A stretch of DNA of 64,000 nt from Lactarius indigo. Its lineage: Eukaryota > Basidiomycota > Agaricomycetes > Russulales > Russulaceae. The notes below the pieces were generated by a model, which had not been told where the DNA came from, did not search any database, and worked only from the letters and a program-made list of their open reading frames with translations. The number at the start of each line of letters is the position of its first letter. Position 1 is the first letter of the stretch. This document shows, piece after piece, positions 55,145 to 64,000 of this stretch. A program made the position numbers and the translations under genes. The DNA lies in NCBI GenBank assembly GCA_025766275.1, contig JAFKAC010000092.1, positions 165,297-229,296 on the forward strand, in the 5' to 3' direction.

Positions 55145-56478
55145 TCAGACCGTAGGCAGGCCATGGTATCCCTGCACTGGCAGGCGCAAGGGTTGCATGT
55201 TATTGGGATTGTTCCCGTTCGGTGTTGAGGTTAGTACACCTTCTTGCTGCTGGGGGTAAGTGGTCATGTTGTTCGCCCCCTATTGGCGCCGCAACCACCA
55301 CCACGAAAAAAAGATGAGTACATAAAGAACAAGACGCCGAGGAGACAACGCACGTTCAACATCGCCTGCCAGTGCGGCACCTGCGTGTGGCCGTACGAGG
55401 GCACAGAGTGAACTTGGCCCAGCTGCAATGCAGATGGAGGCTGCGCGTCCTCGACCACGGTCGTGGCAGATGGCTTCTGCACGCGCCGTCGCCTTCGCCA
55501 GAAGGCGAACACAAGGCCGGCGACGGCGGCCATCACTATGACGCCACCAGCGACGCCGCCTGCGATAGCACCTGTATTTGGCCCGCCCCCAGATGAGGTA
55601 CGGATAAGAGCACCTGGAAGGATCTCGGGAGTGTCTGAGAGTCGGCCGATTAGACAAGAATCGTAAAAGAATCGTAAAGGGGAGAGGTTTGGATTGCTTA
55701 CCGCCTACATTTCGCGCCGCGGTGGCACTCCAGATATTCGTACGCTGAGGGAAGGTGAAACTTTTAAGTTGGTTTGGGAACGCGCAAACGAGGAACGAAC
55801 CGTGATGTCGAGGAGAGCCCACTGTGGTACGCGTGTTCCTACAGGTACCGGGTTAAGAAACCTGTGTGTCGAGATCCTCCACTCAGGGCCAAGCATGAGC
55901 CAACCTGCTGCGATGGCCGACTCACGTGGAGGGTTTTATTATCCCCGTGCAATTTTGCGAAAATTGGGTCCATCTCAATCGTGAAAGGGGCGTTAGGCGA
56001 AAAGCGATGCAATGGAACTTAGACGCACGATTTAGACAGCCCTCTTTGGCACTCTCCGCAGGCACTTATGAGACTGAGTATCACGGTGCTGCACCAGCAC
56101 GAGTTTGCTTCCTGGACTTGTTTTACGGTAGGAGACGAATATGAATCTCCAACACCCAGGAGGGAGCCCACAATAAACGCTGCTGGCAGTGAGGACACAA
56201 GGCGGCGTACACAAGCAAAATATTATTACCGCCACCGTAACATGTTGCCATCAAGTGCGCCGAGACTAGACATGGATTTTGGTCAAGAGAGTTGAATGAC
56301 TAGGTGCCGATCATAAATCAACCTACATAAAGATTAGGTGGTAAAGCCGTACCCATTCCCACGACGACTCAAAGTCAGTGCAGCTCGGGGCATCGACCTG
56401 AGCAACTACGAGGTCACCGGCGAAGGAGGGAAAAAGAGACGTAATCGTAGCGAGACTCGATGATACCCTCCACTGCAT
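55145..56478 (-). CDS. Cys-rich single-pass membrane protein, copy F (long tail)
   Basis: Start ATG 56478 (MQWRVSSSLATITSLFPSFA, cleavage near VAQ). Ectodomain VDAPSCTDFESSWEW, SFNSLDQNPC, CYGG, CWCSTVILSLISACGECQRG, FLNPVPVGTRVPQWALLDIT. Membrane helix IAGGVAGGVIVMAAVAGLVF then FWRRRRRVQK, and a cytoplasmic tail ending NGNNPNNMQPLRLPVQGYHG LPTV at 55145. The tail shares its end with A and C. Confidence 0.78.
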
Positions 56479-56889
56479 GACTGCAAGTAGGGACAGAGCT
56501 AGGATGGATAGGCGACTCTACTGGTGACAGGAAAAAAGACTTATAAAAGACCCTCGAGGATCAGGATTCCAGGCACGGGCCCGTTCGGATGTCGGCACTT
56601 ACAATAAACCAGTATTTTTCTGACATTGCTGAAGGGATGGGTCGATACAAGGTTCAAGGACGACAATCCAAGTGTTTGCCAAGCCTTCGTAGAATGTGCG
56701 CCCACTGTAAAAAGGAAAGTCATCAGATTGCAAGTTGTCACGGTACCTTGTCCCAAGAGCACTAGAGTTTAAGTAGCGTTACTCCATTCGTTGATGATCA
56801 CAAAGTCAAAGTCAAAAGAAAAAAAAAAAAAAAGACCGCCCTTCGGGCTGACAATGAACCCCTCCCCTCGGATCGCAGAGTGGATAGGA
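56479..56889. other. Upstream region of copy F
   Basis: No gene recognised. An A-run (about 56817-56832) is followed by GACCGCCC. Confidence 0.45.
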
Positions 56890-57340
56890 GAGGGCCAGAA
56901 AGCAGGTAAGCCATGGTAGCCCGCGAGCACAAGGGCTGTACATTGGTGAGATTGTTCCCGTTCAAATATTCATTGAACGACACGACGGAAACATTCGCCT
57001 CCGGCGTCATTCTGACCACCGGAGGGGGGTATGTGCCCGGGTTGTTTCAGGTCCTGTTCAGACAGCGGCCGCCCAACGAGAGATGAGCGTACAGAGAATA
57101 ACTTGAAGACATTAAAGAGAGGAAGTGAACGACGTACATAACACCAGCGACCCTCACATGTGTGTGATCGTACCACGGCGCGGGGTAAACCTGGCCCATC
57201 TGCGGTGCAGATGGGGGAGGCGACGCGTCATTGACTATAGAGGCGGTAGACGGCTCCTGTGCAGGCAGTCTCCTTCGTCAGAAAACGAACACGGGGCCAG
57301 CAGTGACAGCTATGGCCATGACACCACCAGTGACGCCACA
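56890..57340 (-). pseudogene. Relic of the membrane-protein family, C-terminal part only
   Basis: Matches the tail and membrane-helix exons of the long-tail copies (SFNEYLNGNNLTNVQPL, a helix region with GLAPCSFSDEG-type changes, PPPSAPQMGQVYPAP) but is frameshifted and lacks everything upstream of the helix. It marks the outer edge of the array. Confidence 0.7.
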
Positions 57341-58246
57341 TGCGATGGAGCGCCCAGAAGAGGTGTGGTAGTGCTGTTTTTCAGACAGTACTGCCAGTTT
57401 ACGCAGTATGGTGCACTGGCAGTGGCCGCAGTACTACGCAGTATCACGGTGGGTGGTGCTGTACCATTGGTTTGTCACGTCATTGTGACTTTGTGAAACC
57501 AAAAAAAGTAGGCAAATTGTACAGACATGACGTCATCAACGACTGCGATGCGCCGACAATTTCCCGACAAAGGGTCCGATCGATCCAGACTCGACTTCGT
57601 GCTGTAGTGGTGCAAGATCATCATGCAGGAAATTAATCGAAACGGACCCCCTGTGGTATTCACAACACCAAGCACATACCAGATCGAAAGAGAAGACACG
57701 GAGGGCATGAAAGCCAGAGAAAGCCCCATTTGTGCGAGAGCTCGGGAAACTGGCGGAGGGCAGTTATCTTATGCATGTGCAGCCCTTTCATTCTCAGGCT
57801 CCCGAGCTCGGACTCAAGACCCAAAAAGCTGACTCTGTATGGCATTCCACCGAACAACTACTATTGGGTGATCAGATTAAGAATCAAAAGACGCATACCC
57901 CAGTGTATGTATAGCACTCAGGGGCATGCCAGTTGACCTTCATTGCGATGCGTTCGATTGTACGGTGAGGGAGGTTTCGAGGAGACCATCGTTGTGAAAA
58001 GCCGAACGGGGCTTTTTCAAGTTCGAGTCGCGGCCACTTCAAGTTGCCAGTGCAGGGGACACCTCATTATTTTAAACATGTCCAGAGGGGATGCAACCAT
58101 AGGACAGAGTGCACTATACAGACTCCTTCCTACATATGGAATACTACACTTGCCCTAATGCATCGTAGAATAGTATGTTATCAAATCTGAGGGTAGACGT
58201 AGAAGACAAGATGTATAATAGAAAAACCGTACGGATATAAATGATT
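57341..58246. other. Intergenic between the array and the Ccc1-like gene
   Basis: No gene recognised. Sequence at 57370-57440 contains repeated CAGTACT/GCAGTA motifs. Confidence 0.5.
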
Positions 58247-59361
58247 TCACTCATCCACTTCCAACAAGGCTACTATGCCGTACGCCGCAGCCGCAGCCGC
58301 ACCGCCGACGGCCAAAGTACTCACTGCACCCCAGATGTATCCACTAGCACCTTTACCCGCCGCACCAGTGACTCTCGCCTTGACAGCACCGAAGACCAGT
58401 AGCACGATCCCGGTAAAGAGGGACGAGTACATGAGCGCGATATGTGCCTTTGGGATGAAGAAATACGGCAGTAATGGAATCGCGCCGCCCAACAGATAGC
58501 CCATGCCAATCGTGAAGGCGGACGCGTAGAGGCGCCGTGTGGGAACCTCCTCTACGAAACTCAAGTCAGTCCAATTACATAACATACAATTTTACATGCG
58601 TACCGAGGCCCGCACCAAATTTGAGCAGAAACTCAGTGACGCCGACAGACTGGCTCCACCGCAGCCCATGCTCCTCGTCTGACAGGCCGCTACTGTGCTC
58701 GGCGGTAGACTCGACCTCGAGCAAGCTATGCGCGACCTCGCGCGAGACCTTCTCGTCGACGCCAACCGCGCCGAGCACGGCGTGCACCTCGCGCTCTATC
58801 TCGCCATCGCACGAGCGGAGCACGCGCGCCTTGGTCGTGCGCCGCAGGAAGCGGTAGTGGTCGCGCTCCGCCTGCGACGCGAGGAAGCCCCCGATGCCCA
58901 TAGATATCGCGCCGGCGATGAGCTCGGCGATACCGCCGAGGACGACGAGCTTGGACTCTCCGAGGGAAGACAGGCCCGCTGTGAGCGCGAAGGGCACCGT
59001 GAGGCCGTCTGAGAGACCGATGACACTGCAGAGAGAGTTGAGCGCCTATTTCCTGATGAGGTGGGGTGGCATGGGAAGCGATGTCCCTGCAGTCGTTTGC
59101 GTCCCCGAAAAAAAAAAACAGAAAATGTACGTACACGTCACGGATGACATCTGGGTCGATGAGCTGCCTCTCGTCGTCTCCTTTTAGCTCCTGGCAGCAG
59201 ACCTCGCCTTCGCGCGAATGTCGCGAGCACTTTGCAGGGAGCGGAGTCTGCACTGAAGGGCTCGAGGCGTCGATGGCCCAGACGGGTGGCTTGTTTCGCG
59301 TGAGCGTGCCATTGGCGGTCGTGCGTGGGAGTCGAACTGAGGTGGGGGCGTCAGAGGACAT
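58247..59361 (-). CDS. CCC1: Vacuolar iron/manganese transporter, Ccc1/VIT1 family
   Basis: Three exons (59361-59135, 59025-58604, 58551-58247) give 317 aa. The joints read IRDVVIGLSDGLTVPFALTA and KFGAGL-EEVPTRRLYASAF, the family consensus. Membrane helix 1 carries the conserved LSDGLTVPFALTAGLSSLG; helix 2 has AELIAGAISMGIGGFLASQ; a hydrophilic metal-binding loop follows (AERDHYRFL, REVHAVL, VSREVAHSLL); three further helices lie in the last exon. It imports Fe2+/Mn2+ into the vacuole to prevent metal toxicity (family knowledge). Intact. Confidence 0.92.
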
Positions 59362-60750
59362 TGAGAAGAGAACAAGAACACCAACAATCGCAAACGCAAG
59401 ATGTCGATACTATTCATACCCTCCCGGATATGCCGGCCCGCCCTTCATGAGTAAAGGTGCTGATAGCGTATCACTTCTGTGTTTCCAAGTACAGTAGTAT
59501 ACTAATCTCGGAGGAGTTAAATTAAGGGTTTACTCGGATCCGAGTCCATTCCTTCCATTCTGATAGCGTGAAACTTGTACCCCACGTCTCGCAGGACTGG
59601 ATTATTGGTCTCGGTGACTGAGACTACCAACGAAAACAGAAACCGAAACGAGTCGGGCTACGGTACCTCTAACAGACAGAGAGCCGGCGGATGGAAATGT
59701 TGTATGTAACAAGGGGAATGAGAATATAGAATGGTAGATGTGCGGTGTAGGGTGAGAAAATATACAAAATGGGGCCGCAGCGGCCGCAGCGAAGCTTCCC
59801 GCTAGCACTAGAATGATGCTCCGAAAGGCTGGTAGATAGATAGCCCGGCCGCCAACACCCTTACGGAATATACAGGTGTCCTGTCTGCGATGCAGAGACG
59901 GCCGGCTTTGCAGTGGAACGAAAGCTGTCGATGACGTGACAACGGATCGGAAAGGACCAGATGAACTGGCAAAGGTTTCACCCAGGCTTTCCATCGTTGC
60001 AACGCCCCCACAATCGCAGCGGGGGTCCATATGGCCGGTTCAATCGTACATACGAGGATTAATGCATAACATAATGCGGGTCGAGGTCACCGAGGCATGG
60101 AAGCGTCGGAATGTACGCCCGAACATTGCGCCCGAACTCTGCGCAGATTAGGCTTAGCTAAAAATGGCTTCAGCACAGGTGATGAAAATAGACCGTCACC
60201 ATTTTCCCAGGGTAGTTCTACGTCTGCGTCGTTCTGGTTCTATATATACATGCGGTGCAAGCTCAAGGGCGCACTACGACTGGGGCCTCTGCTCTGCCTT
60301 GCTACCCGGCCTGTGGGTAATGCGCGGGTTCAGTTTGTCTCAATAAAACCAAAGCAGTAGCCACTTGCGCACCTCTCCACTTTCACGCTCACATTAGCGT
60401 CACGAACATGGGGCGTGCCATTTGGACGGGGTATAATAGGACGCCTCGGTAACTGTGCAGGAGGGATGGGGGCTAGATTACAAATCACCAGTCGACGTGA
60501 CTGATTGGCAGGCTCCAAGTGAGCCTGAGCGACACGGACCAACCAACGAAGACTAATACGGTAAAAAAAAATATCTACACCACCAAAGAACCAAAATATT
60601 TCCCGTCCAGACAAAAAGAAAAAACCAGTTACTAAGACGCAATGGGAGTGGAGAGTGTGTGAGTATGGGTAGGCATGTTTGCACGATGCTAGAGCAGAGG
60701 CGACGAAAAGCAGCCGCAGAGAAAACGAATCACGGTGAAAGCACTGTACT
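59362..60750. other. Intergenic between the Ccc1-like gene and Rtf1
   Basis: About 1.4 kb. A 142-codon minus-strand frame (59602-60030) has one hydrophobic stretch (SIILVLAGSFAAAAAAPFCI) but no family resemblance; it is not called as a gene. Confidence 0.45.
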
Positions 60751-62849
60751 TCAAAAGTCGCCCAAATCAATCTCGATCGTTTCGAGAACGCGTGCATGGA
60801 AATCGCCCTTCCCATTCGTACCCGCCTTGGACGGGCTCTGCGCCGGTGCGGCGCTCGCCTGGGGAGAGCCCTTCGATGGCGTTGCGTGCGTGTCTGGCGC
60901 GGGTGACCCACCGGGGGGGTTTGGCGTGGTGGACCTGGGGGTATGACAAGGAAAAGGACACGATCGTCAGTTCTCAGCGGGGGGGAACCAAAGAAGGGGG
61001 GGGGGGGGGGGGGGGGGAAGCATACCTTGACGCAAACAAACGCGGAACTGTGCGCAGCCGCGCGCTGGGGTCAAGAGCGGTCGGCGTACCAAGTCGGCGC
61101 TCCCGGCGCTTCCGCTCCGCCTCCTGGAGCTCCGCGCGGCGAATTGCCTCGAGATTTGCCTTGCGATTGCGTTCGTTCACTTTCGCGAGCAATGCGCTAG
61201 CGTCCTCCGCCGAATCGGTCGACGCGGGGGGGTTCTCGACAGCCAGATCTGCAAGTTGCGCGTCGAGGACGGTAACTTCCGCCTTGTCGTTGCGTCGCAT
61301 AGCGAGCGTACGCAGCTGTGTTAGCCGCGCACGCTCTAGCTTTGCCCAGTTGGCCGCCTGTGGCTTGCCGCTGTCGCCCTGCAATTGGCTTTTCGCCCGA
61401 AGCATGGCTGCAATGTCGCTCTGAAAGGTTTGTGGCTGAGTATGGGGCAAGAGGGGATGACGGCTACGAGACCCACTTCGGTCATCGGTTGGCTGACGAG
61501 TTTTGCCATTTGGTTGGTCTTCTTTTCCAACTCACGCTTTGTTGGTAGCTTGATGCGGGAAGTCTCCCATGTGAGCTTAAAGCGACCAAGCTCCGCCTGT
61601 AGTGCATGTCGGCGCAGCTTCGGGGTCCGCCTTCCAATATCGACTGACCTCAGTAAAGTCCACGTTTGAAACTTTGTCCATAGGGAACACATCTATCGAA
61701 GAGCCGTACTTGAGTTCGAGGGCCAAATTACAAGTGATGTTATCATTGATTTTATAGTGTTTACTGTGTATTTGAATTTCTAAAAGGAGTTCAGGAGAGG
61801 TTACAAGGGCGCAAAGGGCGACGCACGATGAATTTCATAGATGCGATATTTATCTGGTCCCACAAGGTAACGCACATACGCTCCTAGGTGAATGGTCAGA
61901 AAAAAGGGGGGTTGAGCAGCGCATTAGGCAATACCTTTGACGAGGTCCTCGAACCAAGGGGCCAAAAAGTGTTTTGCAAGGGAATCTCGCGTCAACCGCG
62001 CCTTGTTCAGATCTTCCAGAGTCATAGGTTCGTCGTTCGGATGTGCCATGCCAAGAGTTTTTACGTTCCTTTTCTTCCTCCTGCTCAAACTTGGTAATTT
62101 GTCCATCTTCTTCATCGTCAGAGGTTTCCCATCTCCATGGGAGACGACGACCGGTCGCGCTTCGGAGAGCCCCGAGACTTAAACAGGACTGAGAGAGAGC
62201 GATGGACGTGAGGTTGAGGTACGTACTCGCTTTCTCTCATCCTTTGCTCTCCGTTTCGCCTTTAACTCATCAAGCTTCCGCGACTTTTCCCTTAGTCGCG
62301 CCGCGAATGGTGTGCTGACCTAAATGGGCATTAGAATTATTTGAGAAGAGAATGTCATAGTAAACGCACGTTTTGCTGCTTTGACGATGCTGTCTCCGTC
62401 ACCAGCTTTCTGAGCTTTCAGCATTTGTGTCAAGGTTTCTCTTGTCTGTAATGCGTTGGAGCTCCTCCAGTCGCTGAGCAAGGACCTCCTCTCGCTCTAT
62501 TTCGGGCATTTCCAAAAGCCTATAAAGCTCTAGTTGTGTCCTAGACGCAGGGCGAGAGTGTGGCTATGTACCGCTGGCGGTCGTATTTCGTCGATGTATT
62601 TGCCTTCGAGTGGGTAAGGGTTTTCTTCTTCACTCTCAGGCCCCTCGGCATCCGAAGTACTATCCATTTCGCTATTTGGAGAAGGTCTTAAGGCTAGGGG
62701 GGGACCGTGAACTCATTCCAGCTCACCCTAGAGCTTTCCGCCGCTTTGCTTCGCTTTTCGACGAACCCTCGCGGCGCTTGCGCTTTTTTCTCTGTTGCGC
62801 CTGCAAGCTCCAAGAGCTCGTCTGAGAAATCGCCATCAGAGTCAGACAT
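60751..62849 (-). CDS. RTF1: RNA polymerase II elongation factor Rtf1 (Paf1 complex, Plus3 domain), frame disturbed in this sequence
   Basis: Paf1-complex subunit that binds Spt5 and promotes H2B ubiquitination. Start ATG 62849 (MSDSDGDFSDELLELAGATE). Then ENPYPLEGKYIDE, LLEMPEIEREEVLAQRLEEL, a basic linker, FEQEEEKER, and the Plus3 domain: DEPMTLEDLNKARLTRDSLA, AYVRYLVGPDKYRIYEI, HYKINDNITCNLALELKYGS, MDKVSN, RRHALQAELGRFKLTWETSR, LEKKTNQMAKLVSQPMTE and DIAAMLRAKSQLQ. The end is FHARVLETIEIDLGDF, stop 60753-60751. Splice sites are good, but seven single-base insertions, mostly in homopolymers (near 62786, 62587, 62427, 62290, 62129, 62060, 61623), break the frame between conserved blocks. 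Either consensus errors or a real pseudogene; the first is likelier for a core gene. Confidence 0.85.
60996..61017. repeat. 22-base G homopolymer in an Rtf1 intron
   Basis: Poly(C) on the Rtf1 strand, inside the last intron between VPRLFAS and STTPNPPGG. Length is unreliable in most sequencing methods. Confidence 0.8.
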
Positions 62850-63101
62850 GGTGGGTTGGTGACAAAGGGGAAAGGGCGATGTATGCGGTGTTGTAATCCT
62901 CGGATCCAGCGGGCGGTGGCGAAACAGACAACAGGTCCCGCTGTTTGCCGACCGATCGATGTAATAGTTCCTGCAATCGCCGGTCCGAGTAAGTAAGCGC
63001 GCTGTGGGGAAATTCCTCCCCATCACCTCTTGTCCTCTTCTTTGCCCCACCACCATCACGGGGAGCTCATAACGTACTTCGTCATCTGTCTTCTGAATGC
63101 A
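62850..63101. promoter_or_regulatory. Bidirectional promoter between Rtf1 and the F-box gene
   Basis: 252 bp separates the two divergent ATGs. No clear TATA box, as is common for housekeeping genes. Confidence 0.55.
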
Positions 63102-64000
63102 ATGGCCTCCAAATGTTTCCTTCTCGACCTTCCAGATGAGGTCCTCCTGTCCATAGCGATCAAATTGGCCCTAGCAGATCTCGCCTCCTGCTTCCTTTCG
63201 TGCCGACGCTTGTTCGCGTTAATCTCAGAGTCCCCTCTTATGCAATATCTAATCCGCACCATGCTTCACGGCTTGCGCGACCCTCTCGTCTCGGACATGT
63301 CCATCCCCGAAAGGGTAAAGGCGCTGGACGCCTGGGAAAAAGCTTGGCTCGAGCTCAGCGTGTCCAACGAGCCATTTCAACGCTACCCGCTATCAGCAGT
63401 TGGCTTAGATGCAAAGAAGTGCATCGTGCAAAGCGGTGTCATCATCGGCACCCAGTTCAACGGTATCCGTCTCGCCGGAGGCTACTGTTACCTTGACATC
63501 CTGCGCCTCCTCAACGAATCTAAATCCGTCGGCCGATTCAGCATCCCTAACTTAGGCGGCGACATCCATGTCCAATCTTACACATATGCCCCTGAAAACG
63601 ACCTTATGGCGATAATATATCAGTACGTATCCCTGCCATTTCAGTCACATTAGATTGGCAGAGTGAGTATTGATGTAATTCACAGGTCCGTCGGGCGAAG
63701 AGGAATTCCCAAGGCACAATTTCATCAATTCTCTACCTCCGATATGCACCCTAGCGCCGCAAAACACTGTCTGGAGTTCGGCCAGCTTTGGAATGTTCAA
63801 GGCACGGGTATGGAGTGTTGTGGTGACAACATGGTCGTCATCCTCGACGCGCAAAAGATCGGAGACCCTGTGCCCGGAGTTTACTTATTCCTGGTCGAGT
63901 GGAAGATTGGCCGGATCACACAGGCACGTTCTCTCACAGTCCGACGTCGTAACACAGAGCTTTCTTACAAACTCACACGGATAGCTTCGAAGGGACGGCC
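63102..64000 (+). CDS. F-box protein (partial, runs off window end)
   Basis: The ATG at 63102 begins MASKCFLLDLPDEVLLSIAI, an F-box helix (LPDEVLLSI...L..LASCFLSCRRLFALI), so the protein probably recruits substrates to an SCF ubiquitin ligase. The intron 63623-63685 (63 nt) joins AIIYQ to SVGRRGIPKAQFHQ in frame; a WD-like or beta-propeller-like region follows (NMVVILDAQKIGDPVPGVYL, LVEWKIGRITQ), typical of agaric F-box proteins. An upstream in-frame ATG at 63030 exists but adds a His-rich, low-quality leader. The frame is open to the window end, although another intron after RITQ (63929) is possible. Confidence 0.82.

Noticed and set aside
58726..59361. Single 211-codon minus-strand frame from the Ccc1 start
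   Set aside because: It reads through the first intron into an Arg-rich wrong frame. Splicing at 59134-59026 gives the conserved transporter instead.
59602..60030. 142-codon minus-strand frame with one hydrophobic stretch
   Set aside because: No family resemblance, no conserved motif, and no splice or promoter context to support it.
1..64000. CRISPR arrays, rRNA and tRNA genes
   Set aside because: No regular short repeat-spacer arrays, no rRNA-like sequence and no convincing cloverleaf with A and B boxes were seen by eye; a tRNA scan was not possible.

Overview
The window reads as nuclear DNA of a mushroom-forming basidiomycete (Agaricomycetes). The signs are many 44-70 nt GT-AG introns that join conserved exons in phase, and families typical of that class: a Goodbye/NACHT STAND protein, Plavaka and pogo-like transposases, a chromodomain Ty3/gypsy element, a DUF6532-like protein, an expanded family of Cys-rich single-pass membrane proteins and polyporopepsin-type aspartic proteases. 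Gene models were built by hand: introns were placed where they restore frame and family consensus.

Layout. 1-6643, all on the minus strand: the 5' part of a NACHT STAND gene, a secreted probably GPI-anchored alginate-lyase-fold protein, and a protein with a bacterial RnpA-like core. 6701-31791: one 5'-truncated LINE (minus strand, 34-nt poly(A), 13-bp target duplication) that has swollen to about 25 kb because three other elements inserted into it: a pogo/Fot1-like transposon (6916-9946) in its 3' UTR, a 10.45-kb Plavaka transposon (10677-21129) in its zinc-binding region, and an 8.0-kb Ty3/gypsy chromovirus (21245-29252) just after its RNase H. Removing the three restores a continuous LINE frame with one stop codon. 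The Plavaka element carries an apparently intact DUF6532-like gene and broken copies of host genes (G-alpha, ABC transporter, trypsin-like protease). A 267-bp fold-back element follows at 31854-32120.

32.5-57.3 kb is a duplicated accessory region. Two full aspartic-protease genes (plus strand, identical exon layout, 402 aa each) and one relic are each followed by a minus-strand Cys-rich membrane-protein gene. The membrane-protein family then continues alone as a tandem array: six full copies (A-F) and three relics. A TDP2-like endonuclease/phosphatase gene lies inside the relic unit, and a poly(A)-tailed retrocopy with a 14-bp target duplication lies inside another relic.

58.2-64.0 kb returns to housekeeping genes: a Ccc1/VIT-type vacuolar iron/manganese transporter, the RNA polymerase II elongation factor Rtf1 (divergent from its neighbour, and carrying seven apparent single-base insertions in this sequence), and the 5' part of an F-box gene. 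No CRISPR array, rRNA or convincing tRNA was seen.
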